Positions 52,464 through 62,153 of a DNA stretch of 64,000 nt are shown here, piece after piece. Position 1 is the stretch's first letter. Each line of letters opens with the position of its first letter. The stretch spans positions 2,976,001 through 3,040,000 of the forward strand of contig OZ220727.1 in the NCBI GenBank assembly GCA_965116865.1. Reading direction: 5' to 3'. The notes under the pieces were generated by a model. The model did not search any database. It was not told the DNA's origin and worked only from the letters and a program-made list of their open reading frames with translations. Origin of the DNA: Aldehydirespirator sp965116865. Lineage in GTDB: Bacteria > Actinomycetota > Acidimicrobiia > Acidimicrobiales > Aldehydirespiratoraceae. Both the position numbers and the translations under genes were made by a program.

Positions 52464-55046
52464 ATGCTCAGACTCGCCCTCCGCAGCCTGATCGACAAGA
52501 AGCTGCGCTTCGCGCTGACCACGCTGGTGGTGGTCATCGGAGTGATGTTCGTGGTGGGCTCGTTCACGCTCACCGACAGCCTGCGATCCACGTTCGCGGG
52601 GCTCGCCCGGGACATCGCCAAGGGCGCCGACCTCACGGTGAGGGCAGACCAGTCCTTCGGCGGCGACTTCGAGCGGGCCACCGTGCCGGAGGCGGTGGCC
52701 GAGCAGGTGGCCGGTGTCGAGGGCGTGGATCTGATGAGGCCCGAGTTGGCAGCCATGGACGTCTTCATCGTCGACGCCGACGGCGAGCCGATAAGGCCTC
52801 CGGGTCCGCCGGCGCTGGGTTTCAGCTTCAACCCGGGCTCGTTCTTCATCGTTGGGGGTCGGCAGCCCGCCGGGCCCGGCGAGTTCGCGGCCGACACCGT
52901 GACCGCTGCCGACAATGACCTGCGGATCGGCGAGACCTACCAGGTCAACGGCCCGCTCGACGCCGAGCCCTTCGAGCTGGTCGGCCTGTTCAACTTCGGG
53001 TCCCCCGACTCGCACACCGGTCTGGGCCAGACGATGGCGGCCTTCGAGCTGGAGGAGGCCCAGCGCTTCTTCGGCAGGGAGGACGGCTACCAGGCGGTCG
53101 GCGTGCTGGTGTCGGCCGGCGCCGATGTGTCCGAGGTGCAGGCCCGGCTGGAGGCCGAACTGGGCGGCGACTACCGGGTGATCACCCAGGAGGTCGAAGC
53201 GGCCGAGCAGGAGGAGGACTTCAACCAGGTCGTCGACGTCTTCAACACCGTTCTGCTGGTGTTCGCGTTCATCGCTGTGTTCGTGTCGGCGTTCATCATC
53301 AACAACACGTTCCAGATCATCATCGGCCAGCGGGTGCGCGAGATCGGGCTGTGGCGGGCCGTCGGCGCCACCCCGAGGCAGGTGAGCCGGTCGGTGGTCA
53401 CCGAGTCGGCCATCGTGGGCGCTCTCAGCACGGTCGTCGGGATCGGGCTCGGCCTGGTGCTGGCTCTGGTGCTGCGCGCCGTCCTGGAAGTGGTCGGCTT
53501 CCCGCTGCCCCCGGGTCCGCTGACGCTTCAGCCCCGCACCGTCGTCCTGGCTGTGGTCGTCGGCCTGGGAGTGACGATGGCCTCGTCTATCGCGCCCGCC
53601 TTGAGGGCGCGTCGGATCTCCCCGGTGGCCGCGTTGAGCCACGACTTCCAGCTGGGCGCCACCGGCCTGCGCCGCCGCCTGATCACGGGCGGGACGGTGT
53701 TCGCGGCCGGCGTTGTCGCGCTGGCGGCGGGCATGACGGCGGGGCTGGAGACCACGCCGACATTCGCGCTGCTGGGAGTCGGCGCCGTGCTCGCATTCGT
53801 GGGCATGAACATCGTGAGCCCGGTCTTCGCAGGGCCGGCGGCGTCGGCGCTGGGCCGCCCGGTGAGGGCGCTGTTCGGGGTGCCGGGGCGACTGGGCCGC
53901 GACAACGCGTCCCGGAACCCTCGGCGGACTGCGTCGACCGCGGGGGCGCTGCTGATCGGCCTCGCCCTGATGGGACTGGCCGCGGTGGTGGGCGAGTCGA
54001 TCAAGAAGACTTTCGACGACATCCTCGAGAACGCGGTGGAGGCCGACTACTTCATCCAGTCGAGTGCTGCCGGCTTCGGGCCCCCGCCCGGCTTCCCCGC
54101 CCGGGTGGCCGACGAGATCGAGGCGCTGGAAGAGATCGACAGCGTCGTGCGCATCCAGTGGGCGTTCAGCGGGCTCAGCGTCGAAGGCGAGCCGCGCGAC
54201 GTCGTGGCCACCGACATGGCCCTGGCCGGCAGCCACTTCGACGCCCGGGTCAGCTCGGGAGACATGGCCGGCGCCGATCCGCTGACCTCGTTGGCTTTGC
54301 ACAGCGACTCGGCTGAGAGCCTGGGCGTCGAGGTGGGCGACACCGTCGAGGCTGCCTTCCCCGACAACCAGACCGAGACCCTCACCGTGGTGGCGATATT
54401 CGAGGACGCGGCCATCTTCGGCAACTGGCTGATCGACGGCGCCCTGTGGGACCGCCACTTCAACCGCAACGACCTCGCCTTCGCCAGCGCCCGGATCGCC
54501 GGCCTGCCGGACGCCGCCAGCGAGGCGGAGCAGGCCTCGCTGCTGGAACAGAGCCGGGCCGCCGTCAACGGCGTGATCGACCGCTACCCCACGGTAAAGG
54601 TCGAGAACCAGGCCGAGTTCCGCAAGACCCAGCAGTCCCAGCTCACCGCGATCATCAGGGTGATCCAGGTGCTCGTCGGGCTGTCGTTCGTCATAGCGCT
54701 GATCGGCATCATCAACACGTTGAGCCTGTCGGTGTTCGAGCGCATCCACGAGATCGGCCTGCTCCGCTCGGTGGGCATGACCCGCAGGCAGCTGCGCCGC
54801 TCGATCTACTGGGAGGCGCTGATCGTGGCCGTCTTCGGCGGGCTGCTCGGAGTGGTGGTGGGCACGGTCTTCGGCGTGGCGACCGCGCTGGCGCTGCCGG
54901 AGTCGTTCGTGCAGGCGGTGGCGGTGCCCTGGCTGGACCTAGTGGTCTTCGTGGTGATCTCGGCGGTCGCGGGGCTGCTGGCCGCGATCCTGCCCGCGGT
55001 GCGCGCCGGCCGCATGAACATCCTCGAGGCCATAGCCCACGAGTAG
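52464..55046 (+). CDS. FtsX/MacB-type permease, second of two paralogues
   Basis: The 860-residue paralogue of the preceding gene has the same plan: MLRLALRSLIDKKLRFALT start, large outer domain, two FtsX blocks with WRAVGATPRQVSRS and LLRSVGMTRRQLRRS. I chose the ATG at 52464 because the start then aligns with the first paralogue; a GTG at 52413 would add 17 residues. The tandem pair with the ATPase probably forms an asymmetric permease heterodimer. Confidence 0.85.
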   Translation: MLRLALRSLIDKKLRFALTTLVVVIGVMFVVGSFTLTDSLRSTFAGLARDIAKGADLTVRADQSFGGDFERATVPEAVAEQVAGVEGVDLMRPELAAMDVFIVDADGEPIRPPGPPALGFSFNPGSFFIVGGRQPAGPGEFAADTVTAADNDLRIGETYQVNGPLDAEPFELVGLFNFGSPDSHTGLGQTMAAFELEEAQRFFGREDGYQAVGVLVSAGADVSEVQARLEAELGGDYRVITQEVEAAEQEEDFNQVVDVFNTVLLVFAFIAVFVSAFIINNTFQIIIGQRVREIGLWRAVGATPRQVSRSVVTESAIVGALSTVVGIGLGLVLALVLRAVLEVVGFPLPPGPLTLQPRTVVLAVVVGLGVTMASSIAPALRARRISPVAALSHDFQLGATGLRRRLITGGTVFAAGVVALAAGMTAGLETTPTFALLGVGAVLAFVGMNIVSPVFAGPAASALGRPVRALFGVPGRLGRDNASRNPRRTASTAGALLIGLALMGLAAVVGESIKKTFDDILENAVEADYFIQSSAAGFGPPPGFPARVADEIEALEEIDSVVRIQWAFSGLSVEGEPRDVVATDMALAGSHFDARVSSGDMAGADPLTSLALHSDSAESLGVEVGDTVEAAFPDNQTETLTVVAIFEDAAIFGNWLIDGALWDRHFNRNDLAFASARIAGLPDAASEAEQASLLEQSRAAVNGVIDRYPTVKVENQAEFRKTQQSQLTAIIRVIQVLVGLSFVIALIGIINTLSLSVFERIHEIGLLRSVGMTRRQLRRSIYWEALIVAVFGGLLGVVVGTVFGVATALALPESFVQAVAVPWLDLVVFVVISAVAGLLAAILPAVRAGRMNILEAIAHE

Positions 55047-55135
55047 CTCAGCGGTGCTGCGGACTGCCGGATTCTGGACTTGCAGCCCTCGTCGGCGCGC
55101 CGTCGGCACTCCCCGGCCACGATGCGGGCCGGCGC

Positions 55136-55471
55136 GTGAATCGCCTGCTCCCAGACTTCTTCGCCAACATGAGGGAATACCACTCATGGGTGCGCCTGGT
55201 CCTAGACACTGAGCAGGGGAGATCGGAGATTCTGCTGTCGTTCCACGGCATCAACCGTGACTACCGGGGTCTGATGGCTGCTTCGATGTGCTTCTTTCGA
55301 CGTCAGAACAGCGATGTGATCGAACCGCAAGTCATCGAACTGCAGCCTGTGTGCGACGACCTCTTCCAAATCAACTACTTGGAGAGCACCGAATCGGTAC
55401 TGCACCGCTTCCGGCCATGGCTCAACGACTCCTTGATGAGAGCCCTCGACCAGTTCCGTAGGGGCGAGTGA
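55136..55471 (+). CDS. Hypothetical protein
   Basis: This 111-residue soluble protein begins with GTG (NRLLPDFFANMREYHSWVRL). It has a conserved-looking middle (EILLSFHGINRDYRGLM) and ends with FRPWLNDSLMRALDQFRRG. I do not recognise the family. GC is lower than in neighbours, and the gene lies alone between the permease and the converging lhr gene. It could be recently acquired. Confidence 0.5.
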   Translation: MNRLLPDFFANMREYHSWVRLVLDTEQGRSEILLSFHGINRDYRGLMAASMCFFRRQNSDVIEPQVIELQPVCDDLFQINYLESTESVLHRFRPWLNDSLMRALDQFRRGE

Positions 55472-55483
55472 AGCCGACCACGC

Positions 55484-58400
55484 TCAGGAGCGGTAGAGCA
55501 TTCCCTTGTAGGCGGAGGTGAAGCCGGCGGACTCCAGACGGGCCGCCCACGGCGTCTCCCTGACGGGCCGGTCGTCCACCTTGGCGATCTCCAGCTTGCG
55601 CAGGCGGCCGTCCTTGACCAGTCCGACGACCGCCTCGATCCAGGCGTCGTTCGACGCGGCGCCCTCGAAGGTGGCCAGGGACCGGCCGCCCCGTTCGAGC
55701 ATCACCAGCGGCCGCCCGTCGGCCAGCACCACGTGGGCACCTGCGGTGCGGGCGGGCCTGCCCGGCGAGTCGGGCCAGGCCAGCGCGGCGCCGTAGGGCT
55801 GGGCCGGGTCGGTGGCGGCCAGCACCACCGGCGGTGCATCAGGCTCCGGCGTGCGGGCCGCCCGCAGGCGGTCGACTGCGCCGGGCAGGGCGAACTGGGC
55901 CGCGCCCAGCCCGGCCACGAAGTAGCCCCGGCGGGCCTCGCCCCGCTCCTCCAGAGCCTTGAGCACCGGGTAGACGCCCGCGAAGCCGCCCTCGGCACCC
56001 TCGCCCAGCGCGGCCTCGCGGGTGACCACCCCGTAGCGGTCGAGCAGCTGGTGGGCTCTGGCCAGGGCCGATTCGGTGGGCGCGGGCCGGGGGCTGAGCA
56101 GCGGCTCCACCAGCGACCAGCGGCCCGCGGCCGACGGCGGCCCTGTCGCGCTGAGACCACCGAGCCGCACACGGCCCCGCCGGGACCGGCCGGCCCGCGG
56201 CGATGTGCGCCCCGCCGTGGACGGCCGGCGGCGCGCCCCGCCCGACCGGTGGCCGCCGACGCGGGCCCGCAGCGGTGCGAGGGAGTCGTTCGTCACCTCG
56301 CCGGCCCACACCAGATCCCACAGCGCGGCCAGCACCGTCTCGGAGTCGTAGGGCAGCGAGGCTGCCTGCGCGGCGGCCACCAAGTCGGGCCAGAACGACG
56401 CTCCCCGGTCTCGCAGCCGGTCTCGCAGCGCATCGTGGTGAGCGCCTTCGGACGGCTCCGCCGCGGGGACGAGCAGGGCGGCCTGATCGCGGAACACCAG
56501 GCGCACCCGGCCGTCGGCGGCGCCCAGCGCGCCGGCGCCGATCCACACGACCTCGCCGGCGGTGCAGAGCTGGTCCAACTCCGCCGCCTTGTAGCCGGCC
56601 ATGCGTGCGGCCAGGACGTCGTCCTCCAGCACCGACGCGGCCACGGGCACACCCTGCAGCTGGGCCACAACGTCGGCCAGTGCGTCCACCCCTCGGCGCT
56701 GGCCGCCGACTCCCTGCCAGGCGGGCAGGAACCGGGCCAGCGCCTCGGGCGGCACCGGCTCGACTTCTTGACGCAGCTCGGCCAGGCAGCGGCGACGGAT
56801 GCGCCGCAGCACCTCGGCGTCGCAGAACTCCCGGTCGGCCCCGCCGGGACGGAACCCGCCTCGCAGCAGCCGGCCCTCGGCCACCAGCGACGCCAGCCGG
56901 TCCGCTACCGGCTGCTCGCCCATTCCCAGTCGGCGGGCGACGTCGCGGGCCAGGAACGGGCCGTGGGTGCGCGCGTAGCGCACGCACAGATCGCCGAGAG
57001 GGTCGTCGACCGGCTCGGTGGCGAACGCGGGCAGACCCGCAGGAAGGGCCGCGCCGACAGCGTCGCGCAACCGGGCGGCGTCGGCCGAGTCGGCCACCAC
57101 GTCGCGCCCGGCCAGGCGCACTTCGATGGCCCGGCGCTGCTCCACCAGTGTCCGCACCCAGCCCGACGCCCGCTCCGCGGCGAAGCCCGGCGCATCGGCC
57201 CCGGCACCGCCGACAGTCTCGGACACATCCCTGGCGGCCGCGCTCTCATCCGACACGAGAACGTCATCAGCTACGACGGCAGGCCGGGCCATGGACATGC
57301 CTCTGGCGGCCGCGCTCTCGTTGGTCGATCTGGTTCCTGCTTCGTCGGTGGTGGGCAGTGGTCCCGACATGCCTCTCGCGTCCGCGCTCTCATCCGACGC
57401 CCGGACGGCGGAAGACGCCGGCCGCGTCGATCTCCCCGACATGCTTCTCGCGTCCGCGCTCTCATCCGACGGCTCACGGCCCGCGAGTGCGGCGCCTCCG
57501 TCACGCTTGCCGGCCGCCGGAGCGGTCCGGGCTGCCAGCTCGTCGAGGGAGAGCGGCCCCAGCACCCGCAGCAGGTCGTGGGCCTCGTCCGCATCGCGGG
57601 CTCCGCATCGGGCCGCCAGCCGCTGCAGTTCCAGCTCGACGTCGGCGATCACCCTGGCATCGATCAGCTCCCGCAGTTCTTCGGCGCCGAGCAGGTCGCG
57701 CAGCAGGTCGCGGTCCAGGGCCAGCGCCGCGGCTCTTCGCTCGGCCAGCGGGGCGTCGCCCTCGTACATGTAGACCGCGATCCACGAGAACAGCAGCGAC
57801 TGGGCGAAGGGCGACGCCTGGGCGGTGTCCACCGCGACCACCCGGACCCGGCGGCTGCGCAGGTCGGCCATGAGCTTCACCAGCGCGGGCAGGTCGAACA
57901 CGTCGTTGAGGCACTCGCGGGTGGTCTCCAGCAGGATCGGGAACGACGGGTACTTGGCCGCTGCCGCCAGCAGGTCGGCGGCCCGCCTGCGCTGCTGCCA
58001 CAGCGGCGTCCGCCGGTCGGGCCGGCGCCGGGGCAGCAGCAGCGCCCGGGCCGCGCACTCCCTGAAGCGGGACGCGAACATGGAGGTCTCGGGCAGGCTG
58101 CCCACCACCAGGTCGCGGACCTCTTCGGGGTCGAAGAGCAGGTCGTCGGCCGGCAGTTCGTCGATGGCCTCCGGCAGGCGCAGGACGATGCCGTCGTCGC
58201 CCCACATCAGGTCCACGTCGGCGCCCCAGGCCTCCCGCAGGCGGGCCCGCAGCGCGACCCCCCAGGGCGCGTGGACCCGGGCGCCGAACGGGGTGAGCAC
58301 GCACACCCGCCAGTCGCCGATCTCGTCGCGGAAGCGCTCCACCACCACCGTGCGGTCGTCGGGAACCGCCCCGGTGGCCGCGGCTTGGTCCTCGAGGTAG

Positions 58401-60550
58401 GCGAGCAGGTTGCCGGCGGCGCTCTCGTCGAGGCCGCAGCGCCGCCGCAAGCGGGCCTCGGCCGCATCGGCGCCGCCGGAGCGCAGTTCTCGCACGAGAC
58501 TCCCGACAGCCCGGCCCAGCTCGATGGGACGGCCCGGGCCTTCGCCGTGCCAGAACGGCATCTTGCCCAACTCGCCGGGCGCGGGGGTCACCACCACCCG
58601 CTCGAAGGTGATGTCGACGATGCGCCAGGTCGTCGCACCCAGCAGGAACGCCTCGCCTGCTCGGCTCTCGTAGACCATTTCCTCGTCGAGCTCGCCCACC
58701 CTGGTGCCGTCGGGCAGGAACACGCCGAACAGTCCCCGGTCGGGGATGGTCCCGGCGTTGGTCACCGCTAGGCGCTGGGCTCCGGCCCGGCCCCGCAGCA
58801 CGCCGCCGGCCCGGTCCCACACCACCCGGGGCCTCAGTTCGGAGAACTCCTCGGCCGGGTAGGTGCCCGACAGCAGCTCGAGCACGCTGTGGAGCACGTC
58901 GTCGGACAGATCGGCGAAGCACGCAGCGCGTCGCAGCACGGCTGCCAGCCGCCCGACCGGCCAGTCGTCCATCGCGCACATGGCCACGATCTGCTGGGCG
59001 GCCACGTCGAGGGGGTTGCGCAGGTAGCAGGTGTGCTCCACCTCGCCGGCGTGCATCCGCTCCACCACCGCGGCCGCCTCCAGCAGGTCGGCCCGGTGCT
59101 TCGGGAAGATCCGGCCCCGGCTCGCCTCGCCGACCCGGTGCCCGGCCCGCCCGATCCGCTGCAGTCCGGCGGACACCGACCCGGGCGAGGACACCTGCAC
59201 TACCAGGTCTACCGCGCCCATGTCGATGCCGAGCTCCAGAGTCGAGGTCGCCACCAGGCCCTTCAGCTCGCCCCGCTTGAGCTCGTCCTCGATCAGCAGG
59301 CGGCGCTGCCGCGAGATGGACCCGTGGTGGGCCTTTACCAGCTCGAAGCCCTCGGCCGTTCCCGTGCCGACCTGCTCATCGCCCAGCGGCGTCGGCGGCG
59401 CCGCCTTCAGCAGGCCCTCGTACGACTCGCCCGCACACTGCGGCCCGGCGCCCGCAGAAGACCTCCGGTCGTTTTCGAGCGGCGTGTCGGCGTGCTTCGC
59501 TGCCCGGCCCCTCTGGATCGCAGCGTCCCCGGTTGTTTCGGCCCGCTGCTCGGCGCGCGGGTTCCCGGCCTCCGGATGCAGCTCGTTGAGCCGGGCCGCG
59601 AGCCGCTCGGCCAGCTGCCGGGCGTTGGCGAAGATCAGCGTGGACCGGTGCGACTGCACCAGATCCAGCAGACGGGGATGGATGGCGGGCCAGATGCTGC
59701 GCCTCAGCGGCCCGGCCGCCGCGCCCGCCGAGGCCGGCGGCTCCACCGTCTCGCCCAGCGAAGCCATATCGGCCACCGGGACCACCACCTCGACGTCGAG
59801 CTCCTTGCGGGCACCGGAGTCCACCACGGCCACGGGCCGAGCTGCCGGCGAGCCGTCCGCACCGAACTCGAAGCCGCCCAAGAAGCGGGCGATCTCGTCG
59901 AGGGGCCTCTGGGTGGCGGACAGCGCGATGCGCTGCGGCGGGTGCCCGCACAACTCCTCCAGGCGCTCCAGCGACACCATCAGGTGGGCGCCTCGCTTGC
60001 CGTCCGCCACTGCATGGATCTCGTCGATGATCACATGCTCGACGCTGGCGAGGGTCTGGCGGGCCCGGCTGGTCAGCATCAGGAACAACGACTCGGGGGT
60101 GGTTATGAGAATGTCCGGGGGATGCCGCACGAGCTTGCGGCGCTCGTCGGCCGAGGTGTCCCCGGTGCGCACGCCCACCGTCGGCACGTGCACCGTCGAG
60201 CCGAGCCGCTCCGCGGCCATGCGGATGCCGTGCAGCGGTGCCCGCAGGTTCCTCTCGACGTCCACGGCCAACGCTCGCAGCGGCGACACGTACAGAACCC
60301 GCGTGCCCGAGTCTGGCGCGGCCCGGTCCTGGGCCATCAGGCGGTCGATGGCCCACAGGAAGGCGGCCAGGGTCTTGCCCGTACCGGTGGGAGCGCACAC
60401 CAAGACGTGTTCGCCGGCCGCGATGGGCGGCCAGCCCTCGACCTGCGGCGGAGTAGGCGCGGCGAAGGCGGACTCGAACCATGCCCGGGTCGGCTCCGAG
60501 AAGGCGGCAAGCGAGCCGGCGGTCCGGTCAGAGGGCGGTTCAGCCACCAC
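55484..60550 (-). CDS. lhr: Lhr-family ATP-dependent DNA helicase
   Basis: The very large (1688 residues) superfamily 2 helicase of DNA repair has Walker A CAPTGTGKTLAAFL, motif II IIDEIHAVADGKRG, motif III ALSATQRPLDE, motif IV-VI with LVATSTLELGIDMGAVDLV and QRIGRAGHRVG. Lhr core, winged-helix and long C-terminal domain follow. I used the GTG at 60550; GTG 60547 is equally likely. The middle (57219-57470) carries an in-frame 24-residue repeat whose first 12 residues are conserved (SDESADARSMSG-type) and whose next 12 vary: a low-complexity insertion absent from the family in general. Another poorly conserved insertion lies before FELVKAHHGS. Confidence 0.9.
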   Translation of the reverse strand: MVAEPPSDRTAGSLAAFSEPTRAWFESAFAAPTPPQVEGWPPIAAGEHVLVCAPTGTGKTLAAFLWAIDRLMAQDRAAPDSGTRVLYVSPLRALAVDVERNLRAPLHGIRMAAERLGSTVHVPTVGVRTGDTSADERRKLVRHPPDILITTPESLFLMLTSRARQTLASVEHVIIDEIHAVADGKRGAHLMVSLERLEELCGHPPQRIALSATQRPLDEIARFLGGFEFGADGSPAARPVAVVDSGARKELDVEVVVPVADMASLGETVEPPASAGAAAGPLRRSIWPAIHPRLLDLVQSHRSTLIFANARQLAERLAARLNELHPEAGNPRAEQRAETTGDAAIQRGRAAKHADTPLENDRRSSAGAGPQCAGESYEGLLKAAPPTPLGDEQVGTGTAEGFELVKAHHGSISRQRRLLIEDELKRGELKGLVATSTLELGIDMGAVDLVVQVSSPGSVSAGLQRIGRAGHRVGEASRGRIFPKHRADLLEAAAVVERMHAGEVEHTCYLRNPLDVAAQQIVAMCAMDDWPVGRLAAVLRRAACFADLSDDVLHSVLELLSGTYPAEEFSELRPRVVWDRAGGVLRGRAGAQRLAVTNAGTIPDRGLFGVFLPDGTRVGELDEEMVYESRAGEAFLLGATTWRIVDITFERVVVTPAPGELGKMPFWHGEGPGRPIELGRAVGSLVRELRSGGADAAEARLRRRCGLDESAAGNLLAYLEDQAAATGAVPDDRTVVVERFRDEIGDWRVCVLTPFGARVHAPWGVALRARLREAWGADVDLMWGDDGIVLRLPEAIDELPADDLLFDPEEVRDLVVGSLPETSMFASRFRECAARALLLPRRRPDRRTPLWQQRRRAADLLAAAAKYPSFPILLETTRECLNDVFDLPALVKLMADLRSRRVRVVAVDTAQASPFAQSLLFSWIAVYMYEGDAPLAERRAAALALDRDLLRDLLGAEELRELIDARVIADVELELQRLAARCGARDADEAHDLLRVLGPLSLDELAARTAPAAGKRDGGAALAGREPSDESADARSMSGRSTRPASSAVRASDESADARGMSGPLPTTDEAGTRSTNESAAARGMSMARPAVVADDVLVSDESAAARDVSETVGGAGADAPGFAAERASGWVRTLVEQRRAIEVRLAGRDVVADSADAARLRDAVGAALPAGLPAFATEPVDDPLGDLCVRYARTHGPFLARDVARRLGMGEQPVADRLASLVAEGRLLRGGFRPGGADREFCDAEVLRRIRRRCLAELRQEVEPVPPEALARFLPAWQGVGGQRRGVDALADVVAQLQGVPVAASVLEDDVLAARMAGYKAAELDQLCTAGEVVWIGAGALGAADGRVRLVFRDQAALLVPAAEPSEGAHHDALRDRLRDRGASFWPDLVAAAQAASLPYDSETVLAALWDLVWAGEVTNDSLAPLRARVGGHRSGGARRRPSTAGRTSPRAGRSRRGRVRLGGLSATGPPSAAGRWSLVEPLLSPRPAPTESALARAHQLLDRYGVVTREAALGEGAEGGFAGVYPVLKALEERGEARRGYFVAGLGAAQFALPGAVDRLRAARTPEPDAPPVVLAATDPAQPYGAALAWPDSPGRPARTAGAHVVLADGRPLVMLERGGRSLATFEGAASNDAWIEAVVGLVKDGRLRKLEIAKVDDRPVRETPWAARLESAGFTSAYKGMLYRS
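57219..57470 (-). repeat. In-frame 36/36-bp repeat-insert array inside lhr (R-S-R-S-R-S-R)
   Basis: Four 36-bp repeats at 57219, 57291, 57363 and 57435 (exact 72-bp steps) are separated by three 36-bp segments that are unrelated to one another. The third and fourth repeats differ at one base; the first two are more diverged. On the protein level this gives 12 conserved residues (SDESADAR-MSG) alternating with 12 variable ones. The reading frame is preserved. Confidence 0.9.
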
Positions 60551-60683
60551 GCCGCCACCGTACCAACCCACTGCGACAGCCGCCCGCAGGCCCGGAATTG
60601 CAATCGCGAGGATTCTTGATGTAGTCGACCTCATCAGGGCAGCCCAACTGCATCAAGAACGATCGGGGGTGCCTAAGAGCAAG
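60551..60683. other. lhr upstream region
   Basis: No gene is seen. It should contain the lhr promoter (minus strand) and borders the tandem element array. Confidence 0.4.
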
Positions 60684-60804
60684 CGCAAATAGGTGAGAGC
60701 CGATTGTGTCGCAGCGGTGTCATTCCCGCTCTTGTTCGCTGCGCTCACGGGCCGCTCGGGCCACGGCCTCGCCTGTATGGGCCGCGTCGCTCCCGCCTAT
60801 TCGC
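60684..60804 (+). repeat. Dispersed GCGAATAGG element, tandem copy 1
   Basis: This begins with the variant terminus GCGCAAATAGG and ends with CCTATTCGC. The interior is nearly identical to the next two copies. Step to copy 2 is 138 bp. Confidence 0.85.
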
Positions 60805-60824
60805 TCGGCCTCTGAGAGCGTCCG

Positions 60825-60943
60825 CGAATAGGTGAGAGCCGATTGTGTCGCAGCGGTGTCATTCCCGCTCTTGTTCGCTGCGCTCACGGGCCGCTCGGGC
60901 CACGGCCTCGCCTGTATGGGCCGCGTCGCTCCCGCCTATTCGC
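60825..60943 (+). repeat. Dispersed GCGAATAGG element, tandem copy 2
   Basis: The 119-bp unit has perfect 9-bp terminal inverted repeats GCGAATAGG/CCTATTCGC. It is linked to its neighbours by 20 bp (tcggcctctgagagcgtccg). Confidence 0.88.
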
Positions 60944-60962
60944 TCGGCCTCTGAGAGCGTCC

Positions 60963-61081
60963 GCGAATAGGTGAGAGCCGATTGTGTCGCAGCGGTGTCA
61001 TTCCCGCTCTTGTTCGCTGCGCTCACGGGCCGCTCGGGCCACGGCCTCGCCCGTATGATCCGGACTGGTCCGCCTATTCGC
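60963..61081 (+). repeat. Dispersed GCGAATAGG element, tandem copy 3
   Basis: A 119-bp unit with the same terminal inverted repeats. The right part differs from copies 1 and 2 (ccgtatgatccggactggtc) and matches the isolated copy at 62368-62486 instead. Confidence 0.88.
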
Positions 61082-61088
61082 TCGGCCG

Positions 61089-61186
61089 CTGAGTCGCTGC
61101 CGTGGCCGTCGCCGCCAAGGTCTTTGCTCAGCAATCGACCACCGCTCAGGTCTGGACCTCCTCAGTCGCTGCCGTGGCCGTCGCCG
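61089..61186 (+). repeat. Repeat-insert-repeat with 72-bp period upstream of the LLM gene
   Basis: agtcgctgccgtggccgtcg and three more bases (61092-61114) recur at 61164-61186, offset 72; a few flanking matches extend it to about 26 bp. The right copy ends 25 bp before the start of the oxidoreductase gene. Confidence 0.75.
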
Positions 61187-61211
61187 GCCGCCACCTCTAC
61201 AGTGAGGGGCC

Positions 61212-62153
61212 ATGACGCGAAAGTTCCGTTTCGGCGTCGAGATGAAGAGGCCGCTGTCGGGGCTGACGTGGGCGCAGTCGGCGCAGAGGCTGGAGGAGCT
61301 CGGCTTCTCGACCCTGGTCGTGCCGGACCATTTCGACGACCAGTTCGCGGTGGGGCCGGCGCTGGCAGCCGCCGCCGCGGCCACCACCACGCTGCGCCTC
61401 GGCGCCCTCGTGTACGGCAACGACTACCGGCATCCGGTGATGGTCGCCAAGGAGGTGGCCACCCTCGACGTGCTGTCCGGCGGTCGGATTGAGCTGGGCC
61501 TAGGCGCGGGCTGGAAACGCGCCGACTACGACGAGGCCGGGCTCGTCTACGACCGGCCCGGCGTCCGCATCGACCGCATGGCCGAGTCGCTGGAGATCGT
61601 CAGGGGCCTTCTCGCGGACGGGCCGGTCACCTTCGAGGGCGAGCACTACACCGTCCGCGGCCTCGAGGGCCTTCCCAAGCCGGTGCAGTCGCCGGTGCCG
61701 GTGGTGATCGGCGGGGGCGGCCGGCGGATGCTGAGCCTGGCGGCCCGTCACGCCGACATCGTGGGCGTGAACGCCAACCTGCGCTCGGGCGAGGTCGGGC
61801 TCGACGCCGTCGCCGACGTGGTCGCAGACCGTTTCGATGCCAAGCTCGAGTGGGTGCGCGACGCGGCCGGCGACCGGTTCGACCGGCTGGAGCTCAACCT
61901 CCTGGTCGCGTCGACGCAGGTCACCGAAGGCGGCAGGGCCACCGCCGAAGCCGTAGAGGCGACCGCCGCCATGTTCGACATGCCGGCCGGGACGGTGGCC
62001 GACGTTCCGATGCTGCTGATCGGATCCCCCGCCGAGATGGCTGACACCCTCCGGCGCCGCCGGGAGCGCTGGGGCTTCAGCTACATCGTCGTGCGGGGCG
62101 ACGGCGACTTGGTCGCCTTCGCCGCCGTGATCTCGCAACTCGACGGCGAGTAG
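61212..62153 (+). CDS. LLM-class, probably F420-dependent, oxidoreductase
   Basis: The 313-residue luciferase-like TIM-barrel enzyme has an N-terminal FGVEMKRPLSG, STLVVPDHFDDQFA, GALVYGNDYRHPVMVAKEVATL, DVLSGGRIELGLGAGW and PVPVVIGGGGRRML, matching actinobacterial F420-dependent LLM proteins of about 300 residues. Substrate unknown. The start ATG follows GAGGGGCC. A cofC gene elsewhere in the window supports F420 production in this organism. Confidence 0.85.
   Translation: MTRKFRFGVEMKRPLSGLTWAQSAQRLEELGFSTLVVPDHFDDQFAVGPALAAAAAATTTLRLGALVYGNDYRHPVMVAKEVATLDVLSGGRIELGLGAGWKRADYDEAGLVYDRPGVRIDRMAESLEIVRGLLADGPVTFEGEHYTVRGLEGLPKPVQSPVPVVIGGGGRRMLSLAARHADIVGVNANLRSGEVGLDAVADVVADRFDAKLEWVRDAAGDRFDRLELNLLVASTQVTEGGRATAEAVEATAAMFDMPAGTVADVPMLLIGSPAEMADTLRRRRERWGFSYIVVRGDGDLVAFAAVISQLDGE

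Noticed and set aside
14641..57470. The 36/36 repeat-insert loci as ordinary CRISPR arrays
   Set aside because: The repeat is different at every locus and matches local gene sequence, there are no cas genes in the window, and most loci have only two repeats. They share geometry with CRISPR but are not canonical arrays.
57219..57470. Diversity-generating retroelement variable region
   Set aside because: Variable segments differ wholesale rather than by adenine-specific changes, and there is no reverse transcriptase or template repeat nearby.
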